From Australimonas brisbanensis (GTDB taxonomy: Bacteria > Chloroflexota > Dehalococcoidia > Lucifugimonadales > Australimonadaceae), in contig JAYQTA010000017.1 of the NCBI GenBank assembly GCA_038147155.1, positions 1 to 16,800 of the forward strand: 16,800 nt of DNA, given 5' to 3'. Positions 7,485 to 13,722 of the stretch are shown here, piece by piece. Position 1 is the stretch's first letter. Each line of letters starts with the position of its first letter. Made by a program: the position numbers and the translations under genes. The notes under the pieces were generated by a model that was given only the letters and a program-made list of their open reading frames with translations, made no database searches and was not told where the DNA came from.

Positions 7485-8033
7485 ATGGCAGTCCTGAAGA
7501 TGCGCTACATGCCCGACCCGGTCCTGCGTGAGAAGGCGAAGAAGGTGCGCGGGCCCGCCGACGCCGCCCTGCGCAAGCTGGCCGCCGACATGGTGGATTC
7601 CATGTACCACTATGCGGGCGTGGGCCTGGCGGCCAACCAGATCGGCGTGCTCAAGCGTGTGTGCGTGATCCAGATGCCCGAGGACCCGGAGCCCACGGTA
7701 CTGGTGAACCTGGAGATCACCCGCAAGGAGGGTGAGCGCGAGGTCACGGAGGGGTGCCTCTCCCTCCCCGGCTGGCAGGGGCAGATCCCCCGCGCCGAGC
7801 GGGTGTGGGCCCGCGCCGTGGACCTGGAGGGCAAGCCCGTGCGCTACAAGGGCGTGGAGGGGCTCCTGGCCCAGGCCCTCGAGCACGAGTGCGACCACCT
7901 GGACGGGGTCCTCTACGTGGACTACCTGCGCTCCAAGGACGACCTGTACGAGGTTGAGTTGGGTGAAGAGGAGGAGGGTGAGGGCGAGGTGGCCCCTGCC
8001 TCTGCTTCCGGGCCCGGTCCCACCGGCGCCTAG
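7485..8033 (+). CDS. def: Peptide deformylase
   Basis: This metalloenzyme removes the formyl group from the initiator methionine of new proteins. All three family motifs are present: GVGLAANQ (45-52), EGCLSLPG (from E89, with metal ligand C91) and HECDH (134-138, giving ligands H134 and H138 and catalytic E135). The core ends near residue 150. The remaining 30 or so residues form an acidic, then Pro/Ala/Ser/Gly-rich, low-complexity tail that is unlikely to fold. The 182-residue length is otherwise typical. It follows priA by 60 bases. The usual partner fmt is not in the window. Confidence 0.96.
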   Translation: MAVLKMRYMPDPVLREKAKKVRGPADAALRKLAADMVDSMYHYAGVGLAANQIGVLKRVCVIQMPEDPEPTVLVNLEITRKEGEREVTEGCLSLPGWQGQIPRAERVWARAVDLEGKPVRYKGVEGLLAQALEHECDHLDGVLYVDYLRSKDDLYEVELGEEEEGEGEVAPASASGPGPTGA

Positions 8034-8047
8034 CGCTGGTGCAAACG

Positions 8048-8069
8048 CTGCGGGAAGCCGTTCCCGCGG
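8048..8069 (+). terminator. Possible terminator hairpin after def
   Basis: A 9-bp stem (8048-8056 with 8061-8069, one G-U pair) has the loop GCCG and lies 14 bases after the def stop. No T-run follows, only CCCCTTCCCC, so it may be a weak or factor-assisted terminator, or simply a structure upstream of the secD promoter. Confidence 0.35.
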
Positions 8070-8083
8070 CCCCTTCCCCGTGC

Positions 8084-8089
8084 TACAAT
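8084..8089 (+). promoter_or_regulatory. -10 element of secDF
   Basis: TACAAT predicts a transcription start near 8096 and a leader of about 85 bases before GTG 8181. No convincing -35 box is seen. The leader is GC-rich and ends in an AAGGA Shine-Dalgarno sequence (8170-8174), unlike the leaderless genes nearby. Confidence 0.5.
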
Positions 8090-8180
8090 ACGCACTCGTG
8101 CGCGGCGGGCGGATTACCCCGGCACCAGCCCATGCTCCGGCGTCAGGGCAACCGCCCCGGCGCCCCCAGAAGGACAGAAC

Positions 8181-9548
8181 GTGCTCCGTCGCTTGCACTG
8201 GAAGGCCCTGCTCGCCATCGTGGTGGTGCTGGGGCTGTCTATCGCCGCCCTCTCCGTCCGCATCATCGACATCGGCCTGTTGGGGGCCAACCTCCAGCGC
8301 GGCTCCGACGAGGTGCTGGGGCTGCGGCTGGGCCTGGACCTGGCGGGCGGCATCCAGCTGATCTACCAGGCGGGCGACGCAGACACCAAGCCCACCGCAG
8401 ACGACATGGAGGGGTTGGTGCGCGTCATCACCCGCCGTGTGGATGGGTTGGGCGTGGCGGAGCCCTCGGTGCAGCAGTTGGGCGACGACCGGCTGCTGAT
8501 CCAGCTCCCCGGCATCGGCGACGAGGCCGCGGCCAAGGAACTCATCGGCCGCACCGCCAAGCTGGAGATCACGGAGCGCGTGTGCCTGGACGCCCTGTGC
8601 GACCCGGCCGACCCGGCCAGCGCCGAGGACCGGCCCTCCGGCCTAACGGGCGCTGACATGGCCTCGGCCCAGCCGGGCACGGACAACCTGACCGGCCAGC
8701 CCCTGCTGCTGTTCACCCTCAACACCTCCGCTGCCCGGCGCTTCGCAGAGGTGACCCAGCGCATCTACGACACCAACGCTGCGGCCATCGCCAACCAGCT
8801 GGCCTTCGTGCTGGACGGGGAGACGCTGGTCTCGGCGGGGGTGCGTCAGCCAATCCTCTCCGGCTCCGGCCAGATCAGCGGCAACTTCACCACCGAGGAT
8901 GTGCGCTTGCTGTCCATCCAGGTGAACTCCGGCCGTCTGCCGATCCCGGTGACGGAGCTCTCCTCCTCCCTGGTGGCCCCCTCCCTGGGCGCGCGCTCGC
9001 TGAGCGAGGCCATCGAGGCCGGGTTGGTGGGCCTGGCGCTGGTGGTCTTCTTCATGTTGGCCTACTACCGCTTCTCCGGCCTGGTGGCCGCCCTGGCGCT
9101 GGTGTTCTACACCGCACTGGTGCTGGCGGTGTTCAAGCTGGTGCCCATCACCCTCACCCTGGCGGGGGTGGCCGGGTTCATCATGTCCCTGGGTATGGCG
9201 GTGGACGCCAACATCCTCATCTTCGAGCGCATGAAGGAGGAGCTGCGCACCGGTCGCTCGCTCTCCTTCGCTGCGAACATGGGTTTCAACCGCGCCTGGA
9301 CCTCCATCCGGGACGGCAACGTCTCCACCCTGCTCATCGCGGGCGTGCTGTTCTTCTTCGGCTCCAGCGCCGCCAACACCGCCGTCACCGGCTTCGCCGT
9401 GGCGCTGGCCATCGGCGTGGTGGCCTCCATGTTCACCGCCATCCTGGTGAGCAAGCGGCTGCTGTTCATCGTCCTGGAGACGGCCCTGCGCAACCACCCC
9501 ACCCTGTTCAGTCCCGAGCGGGTCGTTCGGGCGGAGCGAGGCGCCTAG
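8181..9548 (+). CDS. secD: Protein translocase subunit SecD
   Basis: SecD works with SecF in the inner membrane, using the proton gradient to help pull exported proteins out of the SecYEG channel. The 455-residue protein has one N-terminal membrane helix (about 8-28), a large extracytoplasmic P1 region beginning with the signature GLDLAGG (51-57), and about five further helices from residue 283 to 430. The conserved charged helix VDANILIFER (341-350) includes D342, the position linked to proton movement in the family. The start is GTG 8181, preceded by AAGGA at 6 bases. The stop abuts the secF ATG with no gap, so the two are cotranscribed and probably translationally coupled. yajC, often upstream, is absent. 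Confidence 0.96.
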   Translation: MLRRLHWKALLAIVVVLGLSIAALSVRIIDIGLLGANLQRGSDEVLGLRLGLDLAGGIQLIYQAGDADTKPTADDMEGLVRVITRRVDGLGVAEPSVQQLGDDRLLIQLPGIGDEAAAKELIGRTAKLEITERVCLDALCDPADPASAEDRPSGLTGADMASAQPGTDNLTGQPLLLFTLNTSAARRFAEVTQRIYDTNAAAIANQLAFVLDGETLVSAGVRQPILSGSGQISGNFTTEDVRLLSIQVNSGRLPIPVTELSSSLVAPSLGARSLSEAIEAGLVGLALVVFFMLAYYRFSGLVAALALVFYTALVLAVFKLVPITLTLAGVAGFIMSLGMAVDANILIFERMKEELRTGRSLSFAANMGFNRAWTSIRDGNVSTLLIAGVLFFFGSSAANTAVTGFAVALAIGVVASMFTAILVSKRLLFIVLETALRNHPTLFSPERVVRAERGA

Positions 9549-10499
9549 ATGGACATCGTTCGCCACCGCCGCATCTACCTGCTCATCTCCCTGGTGCTGG
9601 TCGTCGCCTCCCTGGTGCTGCTCGCCGTGCCACCGGGGCTCAAGGCAGGCATCGACTTCACGGGCGGTGCCGCCCTCTCGGTGACCTTCGATTCGCCCGT
9701 GACGGGCGCGCAGGTCACCGATGCCATCACCGGCCTGGGTCACCCCGAGGCGGTGGTGCAGGCCACCGGCGAGAACGGTTTCTTCATCCGCCTCGGCGAG
9801 CTCACGCTGGACCAGCGTGACGCCGACGGCAACATCACCACCCCTGGAGACGAGACCCGCTTGCGCGATGCGCTGGCGGGCATGGGCGGGACGGTGGAAT
9901 CGCTGGACACTGTGTCGGGGGTCATCGGCTCCGAGAACGTGCGCAACGCCGCCATCGCGGTGGTGGTGGCCACGGTGGTGATCCTCTTCTACGTCACCTG
10001 GGCCTTCCGCCGGGTGCCCTCTCCCTTCCGGTACGGCACGGCGGCCATCATCGCCCTGGTGCACGACACGGTCATCGTCCTGGGCGTCTTCTCCCTGCTG
10101 GGCAAGGTGGCGGGCCTGGAGGTGAACGCCATGTTCATCACCGGTGTGCTCACCGTGATCGGCTACTCGGTCAACGACACCATCGTGGTGTTCGACCGCC
10201 TGCGTGAGAACACCACCCGCATGCCCGGCCTGCGAATGGCCGAGCTGGTGAACGTGAGCGTACGCGAGACGGTGGCCCGCTCCCTCAACACCTCCATCAC
10301 CCTGCTCATCGTGGTGCTGGGGCTGGCGCTCTTCGCCGGGGCGGCGATCCGCCCGCTGCTGTACGTGATGCTGGCCGGTGTGACGGTGGGCACCTACTCG
10401 TCCATCTTCATCGCCTCCCTCATCCTGGTTGCCTGGGAAGAAGGCGAACTGGGGCGCGCGTTCCGGCGCATCCCACTGGTGGGCGGGCGCGCGCGCTAG
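9549..10499 (+). CDS. secF: Protein translocase subunit SecF
   Basis: SecF is the partner of SecD in the export motor. It has 316 residues with one N-terminal helix (about 9-28), a smaller periplasmic loop starting with GIDFTGG (34-40), and five helices from about 133 to 296. The family signature GYSVNDTIVVFDRLREN (205-221) is intact, including D210 in the predicted proton path. The ATG follows the secD stop directly; a weak GGAGCGAGG lies inside the end of secD. The basic C-terminus is short. No clear terminator follows; the next -10 element (10531) belongs to the Rieske oxygenase gene. Confidence 0.96.
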   Translation: MDIVRHRRIYLLISLVLVVASLVLLAVPPGLKAGIDFTGGAALSVTFDSPVTGAQVTDAITGLGHPEAVVQATGENGFFIRLGELTLDQRDADGNITTPGDETRLRDALAGMGGTVESLDTVSGVIGSENVRNAAIAVVVATVVILFYVTWAFRRVPSPFRYGTAAIIALVHDTVIVLGVFSLLGKVAGLEVNAMFITGVLTVIGYSVNDTIVVFDRLRENTTRMPGLRMAELVNVSVRETVARSLNTSITLLIVVLGLALFAGAAIRPLLYVMLAGVTVGTYSSIFIASLILVAWEEGELGRAFRRIPLVGGRAR

Positions 10500-10530
10500 C
10501 CGCCCGCTTCCCTCACCCGGCCCCGCGCGC

Positions 10531-10536
10531 TAGGCT
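10531..10536 (+). promoter_or_regulatory. -10 element of the Rieske oxygenase gene
   Basis: TAGGCT ends 14 bases before ATG 10551, so the mRNA would begin near 10543 with a leader of at most about 8 bases if ATG is used, or about 23 bases if the in-frame CTG 10566 is used. Confidence 0.45.
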
Positions 10537-10550
10537 GCGCCCCACGTCGC

Positions 10551-11852
10551 ATGGGGAGGTGGCCCCTGCTCTCCGCACAAGAGAACGCCCTGCTGACCCA
10601 GGTGGGCCCCGGCACGCCGATGAACGCATTGTTCCGGCGCTTCTGGCTCCCGGTGCTGTTGGCCGACGAACTCCCAGAGCCTGCCTGCCCGCCCGTGCGG
10701 GTGAAGGTGCTGGGAGAGGAACTGGTTGCCTTCCGGGACGAGACCGGACGCGTGGGGTTCCTGGACAAGCGCTGCCCCCACCGGCACGCCAGCCTGTTCT
10801 GGGGGCGCGTGGAGGACGGCGGCCTGCGCTGCGCCTACCACGGCTGGCTGTTCGACGTGCACGGGGCATGCCTGGATGTGCCCAATGCCCCGGAGGGCGC
10901 GACGTTCAGGGACAAGGTGACGGCCCTGGCGGCCTACCCCGGCGCGGACTTCGGCGGGTTGGTGTGGGTCTACATGGGCCCGGCGCACCTGCGGCCCGCG
11001 CTGCCCCTGCTGGAGTGCGCCAACGTCCCGGACGCGCAGCGGTTCGTGCGCAAGATGGAGCTGCCCGGTAACTACCTGCAGGTGATGGAGGGGGACGTGG
11101 ACTCGAGCCACGTCTCGTTCCTGCATGTGCCACCGCGCCCCCCCGCCGGGCCGCCCTCCCGGGCCCTGGCCCTGGCCGGGGCGGGCAGGCCGTGGATGGG
11201 AACGGACCGGCACCCGCGCTGGTTCGTTGAGGACTCGCCCGCCGGGGTGCGCCTGGCCGCCCGGCGCGATGCGGGCCCCGATGACTACTACTGGCGGGTG
11301 AGTCAGTGGCTCATGCCTGGGCACACCATCGTGGCCCCCCAGTACGACGCGCCGATCCACATCAACATGCGGGTGCCCATGGACGATGAGCACACCCTCT
11401 ACTTCCGGTGCTGGTGGCACCCCACGCGCCCCTTCACGCCGCAGGAGCGTGACGAGATGGAGACGGGGGGCGTGCTGATGCCCGAACTGATCCCCGGCAC
11501 GTTCCTCACTGCGGAGAATCAGGGGAACGACTATTTGATCGACCGGACGCTCCAGCGCTCCGGCGCCTCGGCCACGGGTATCCGCTCCATCTCGGCGCAG
11601 GATTTCGCGGTGCAGGAGGACCAGGGCGGGCTGGTGATGGACCGCACTCACGAGCGGCTGGTGAGCTCGGACGCTGCCATCATCGCGGTGCGCAAGCGCC
11701 TGCTGGACGCCGTGCGCGCCCTGGAGGCAGGCACCGAGCCGCCGGAGGCCGCCGAGGGGGAGCGCTACCAGGTGCGCTCGGCCGACGTGGTACTCCCGCG
11801 CGCAACGGGCCTGGAGGAGGGCGCGGGGTACCTGCTGCGCGCGCGCGCCTAG
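10551..11852 (+). CDS. Rieske 2Fe-2S aromatic-ring-hydroxylating oxygenase, alpha subunit (phthalate dioxygenase type)
   Basis: This is a terminal oxygenase component that would hydroxylate an aromatic or related substrate with O2 and electrons from a separate reductase. The N-terminal Rieske domain has the cluster ligands C75, H77, C94 and H97 in CPH-x16-CAYH. The catalytic domain has GDVDSSHVSFLH with D182 and D184 and mononuclear iron ligands H187 and H192, the pattern of the phthalate 4,5-dioxygenase branch. DRTLQRSG near residue 330 also fits that branch. The length of 433 is normal. The substrate cannot be read from the sequence, and no reductase or ferredoxin gene is nearby, so electrons must come from elsewhere. 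The start is uncertain: ATG 10551 fits a short-leader mRNA, but GGGGAGGTGG just inside the frame could serve CTG 10566, whose product would begin like typical homologues. The stop overlaps that of the converging oxidoreductase gene. Confidence 0.92.
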   Translation: MGRWPLLSAQENALLTQVGPGTPMNALFRRFWLPVLLADELPEPACPPVRVKVLGEELVAFRDETGRVGFLDKRCPHRHASLFWGRVEDGGLRCAYHGWLFDVHGACLDVPNAPEGATFRDKVTALAAYPGADFGGLVWVYMGPAHLRPALPLLECANVPDAQRFVRKMELPGNYLQVMEGDVDSSHVSFLHVPPRPPAGPPSRALALAGAGRPWMGTDRHPRWFVEDSPAGVRLAARRDAGPDDYYWRVSQWLMPGHTIVAPQYDAPIHINMRVPMDDEHTLYFRCWWHPTRPFTPQERDEMETGGVLMPELIPGTFLTAENQGNDYLIDRTLQRSGASATGIRSISAQDFAVQEDQGGLVMDRTHERLVSSDAAIIAVRKRLLDAVRALEAGTEPPEAAEGERYQVRSADVVLPRATGLEEGAGYLLRARA

Positions 11853-12829
11853 GCCGGGCGCAGCACCACCCGCCCAACCACCGAACGCCCCCGCAGCAGG
11901 CCCAGCGCCTCGCGCACCCCGGTCGCGTCCAGCGTCAGTTCGCGATCCACCACGGGACTCACCCGTCCGCCCAGCACCAGGGCGAGCGCGCGTTCGGCGT
12001 GCCGGCGCTCAACCCCCAGGCTGCCCACCAGGGTGGCGCCGCGGAACAGCACCTCCGCCACGGGGAGCGGGGCGGGTTCGCCACCCAGTTCCCCCAGCAG
12101 CAGGCAACGCCCCCCGACGGCCAGCGCCCGCACCGACTCGGCCAGGCCCGGCCCGCCCACGGTGTCCACCGCCACCGCTGCCCCCTGCTCTTCCGTGAGT
12201 GCGCGCACCGCCTCGGCCCACGGGCCATCGGCGTCCAGGACGGCATCGAAGCAGCCCAGCGCCTCCAGCCGCGCCAGCTTGGCAGCACCGGCGCTGACGC
12301 CCAGCACCCGCGCACCCAACACGTGCGCGGCCTCCGCCGCGTGCAGACCCAGCCCACCCGACGCCCCGGTGACCACCACCGTCTCGCCCGCCTGCGCCGC
12401 CACCGCGTCCAGCCCCTTGAGCGCCACGCCCAGCGGCGCGGCCAACAGCGCGGCCTGGGCCATGTCCAGGCTGGACGGGAGCGGCACCAGGGACGGCGCA
12501 TCGGCCAGCAGGTGGGTGGCGAAGGCTCCGTCCTGCGCATGCCCCAGCGCACCGGGCACCACCACGGCGTGCAGGCCCACCAGCGAGGAGGCGACGCCCT
12601 CACCCACCGCCTCTACCTCGCCCGCAACCTCGTGCCCCGGCACGCGCGGGAGGCTCACGCCCCGGCGCAGCACGCCCCGGAGCACCAGCGCATCGTGGTG
12701 GGAGAAACCGGCGGCACCCACCCGCAGGCGCACCTGGCCGGGGCCGGGGACGGGGAGCGCTCGCTCCTGCTCCTCCAATACCGGCTCCTCACCCGCCTCT
12801 CGCAGCACCAGCGCACGCATCGTGTCCAT
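11849..12829 (-). CDS. MDR-superfamily zinc-independent alcohol dehydrogenase / quinone oxidoreductase-like protein
   Basis: This is a predicted NAD(P)H-dependent medium-chain oxidoreductase of 326 residues. It has the GroES-like N-terminal domain (about 25-115, with PGHEVAGEVEAVGEGV) and a Rossmann domain with the nucleotide-binding TGASGGLGL near residue 155. The usual catalytic-zinc Cys is replaced (AGFSHHD where zinc enzymes have a Cys), and the four-Cys structural zinc lobe is missing. It is therefore probably a zinc-free member such as a quinone oxidoreductase or enoyl reductase; the substrate is unknown. The ATG is preceded at 6 bases by TAGGCT, predicting a leaderless mRNA; a second in-frame ATG three codons on is possible. 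It converges on the Rieske gene with shared stop bases and is divergent from the HAS-barrel gene. Confidence 0.88.
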   Translation of the reverse strand: MDTMRALVLREAGEEPVLEEQERALPVPGPGQVRLRVGAAGFSHHDALVLRGVLRRGVSLPRVPGHEVAGEVEAVGEGVASSLVGLHAVVVPGALGHAQDGAFATHLLADAPSLVPLPSSLDMAQAALLAAPLGVALKGLDAVAAQAGETVVVTGASGGLGLHAAEAAHVLGARVLGVSAGAAKLARLEALGCFDAVLDADGPWAEAVRALTEEQGAAVAVDTVGGPGLAESVRALAVGGRCLLLGELGGEPAPLPVAEVLFRGATLVGSLGVERRHAERALALVLGGRVSPVVDRELTLDATGVREALGLLRGRSVVGRVVLRPA

Positions 12830-12835
12830 GCCGCC

Positions 12836-12841
12836 AGCCTA
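12836..12841 (-). promoter_or_regulatory. -10 element of the MDR oxidoreductase gene (leaderless type)
   Basis: On the minus strand TAGGCT ends exactly 6 bases before ATG 12829, the same geometry as at pfkA and def. Confidence 0.55.
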
Positions 12842-12885
12842 CCAGAGCCCGCCCGCCGGGCCTTGCCCCATGGGGGCCCCTCCCG

Positions 12886-12891
12886 GACAAT
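12886..12891 (+). promoter_or_regulatory. -10 element of the HAS-barrel/HerA operon (leaderless type)
   Basis: GACAAT ends 7 bases before ATG 12899. An earlier in-frame ATG at 12890 overlaps the hexamer itself, so 12899 is the better start if this is the promoter. Confidence 0.45.
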
Positions 12892-12898
12892 GCCCCCC

Positions 12899-13507
12899 AT
12901 GACGGACGCACCTCCGGCCGCTGACGGGCGCTTCGGCGAGGTGGTGGAGGCCTCCACCACCCACCTGCTGGTGCAATCGCACGCCCTCTACCAGGCCCCT
13001 CCCCTGGGCGCGCTGGTGCGCGCGGGTGAGGTGTTCGGGGTGGTGGACGCCATCGAGACCGGTTCCCTGGACCCCGGCAGGCGGGTCATCGCGCGCGGAG
13101 CCGATGTCACCGACGAGGCGGCGCTGCACGCGGCGCATCCGCAGTTGGAGCGCCTGCTGCACACCAGCGTGGGCATCACGGTGACCGGCTTCGCCGCCCC
13201 GGATGGGGTGCGCCACCACCTGCCGCCGCGCCCTCCGCGCGTGCACGCCTTCGCCCACGCCTGCGATGGGGACGCCGGGCGCGCCTTCGCCACGGGCGAC
13301 GGAGGGCGCTTCGGGTTCGTCTCCCTGCTGCTGGCGGGGCCGGGGGGCGATGAGGTGCTGGCCGCAGCGCTGCGCCAGTTGGCCGGGGCCTTCGATGACC
13401 GGCGCGGCTTCCTGCTGGCGGTCGCACGGGCCGTTGCCGCCGAGATTCCGGCCCAGACGGGGCGGGTGAACGCGCTGGTGCGCCGCCTGCACCTGGCAGA
13501 GGCGTAG
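12899..13507 (+). CDS. HAS-barrel domain protein of the HerA-like operon
   Basis: This 202-residue soluble protein has an N-terminal segment (about 10-75) that looks like the HAS barrel (HerA-ATP synthase beta barrel): GEVVEASTTHLLVQ, then PPLGALVRAG, VFGVVDAIETGSLDPGRR and IARG. The rest (about 75-202) includes LPPRPPRVHAFAH and a helical end without known catalytic motifs. Similar stand-alone HAS-barrel proteins occur beside HerA-type ATPases in Chloroflexota and Cyanobacteria. It shows none of the nuclease motifs expected of NurA. It is the first gene of a three-gene unit; the membrane-protein gene follows after 2 bases. A role as adaptor or partner of the ATPase is inference from context. 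The domain call is from recognition, not a profile search. Confidence 0.75.
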   Translation: MTDAPPAADGRFGEVVEASTTHLLVQSHALYQAPPLGALVRAGEVFGVVDAIETGSLDPGRRVIARGADVTDEAALHAAHPQLERLLHTSVGITVTGFAAPDGVRHHLPPRPPRVHAFAHACDGDAGRAFATGDGGRFGFVSLLLAGPGGDEVLAAALRQLAGAFDDRRGFLLAVARAVAAEIPAQTGRVNALVRRLHLAEA

Positions 13508-13509
13508 GC

Positions 13510-13722
13510 ATGTACCTGGTGTACGCACTGGCGGGCCTGGCCAGCAAGGTCTTCGCCGCAGGGCTGATGATGGTCATGCTGCTGGGCACGGTGTTCATGG
13601 CCATGTTCGGCGGCGAGGAGCTCAACCAGGCCTGGTACCTCCTCCCCGTCGCCCTCTTCTTCGGCGGCCCCGTGGTATTCTGGTGGGTCCTTCCCCGCCG
13701 ACGGCGCAGGGGGGGCCGATGA
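13510..13722 (+). CDS. Small two-helix membrane protein
   Basis: The product is 70 residues with two hydrophobic segments (about 2-32 and 42-62) joined by GGEELNQAW, and a basic tail PRRRRRGGR that suggests a cytoplasmic C-terminus. I do not recognise the family. It starts 2 bases after the HAS-barrel stop, with AGAGG just upstream, and its TGA overlaps the ATG of the ATPase gene (ATGA). This tight packing supports a real, cotranslated gene despite its size. It may anchor the neighbouring proteins to the membrane, which is inference. Confidence 0.75.
   Translation: MYLVYALAGLASKVFAAGLMMVMLLGTVFMAMFGGEELNQAWYLLPVALFFGGPVVFWWVLPRRRRRGGR

Noticed and set aside
8132..8192. ATG CTC CGG CGT in the secD leader resembles the secD start GTG CTC CGT CGC (both read M-L-R-R)
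   Set aside because: The upstream copy is in a different frame and runs into secD without a short stop, so it does not form a leader peptide; likely coincidence.
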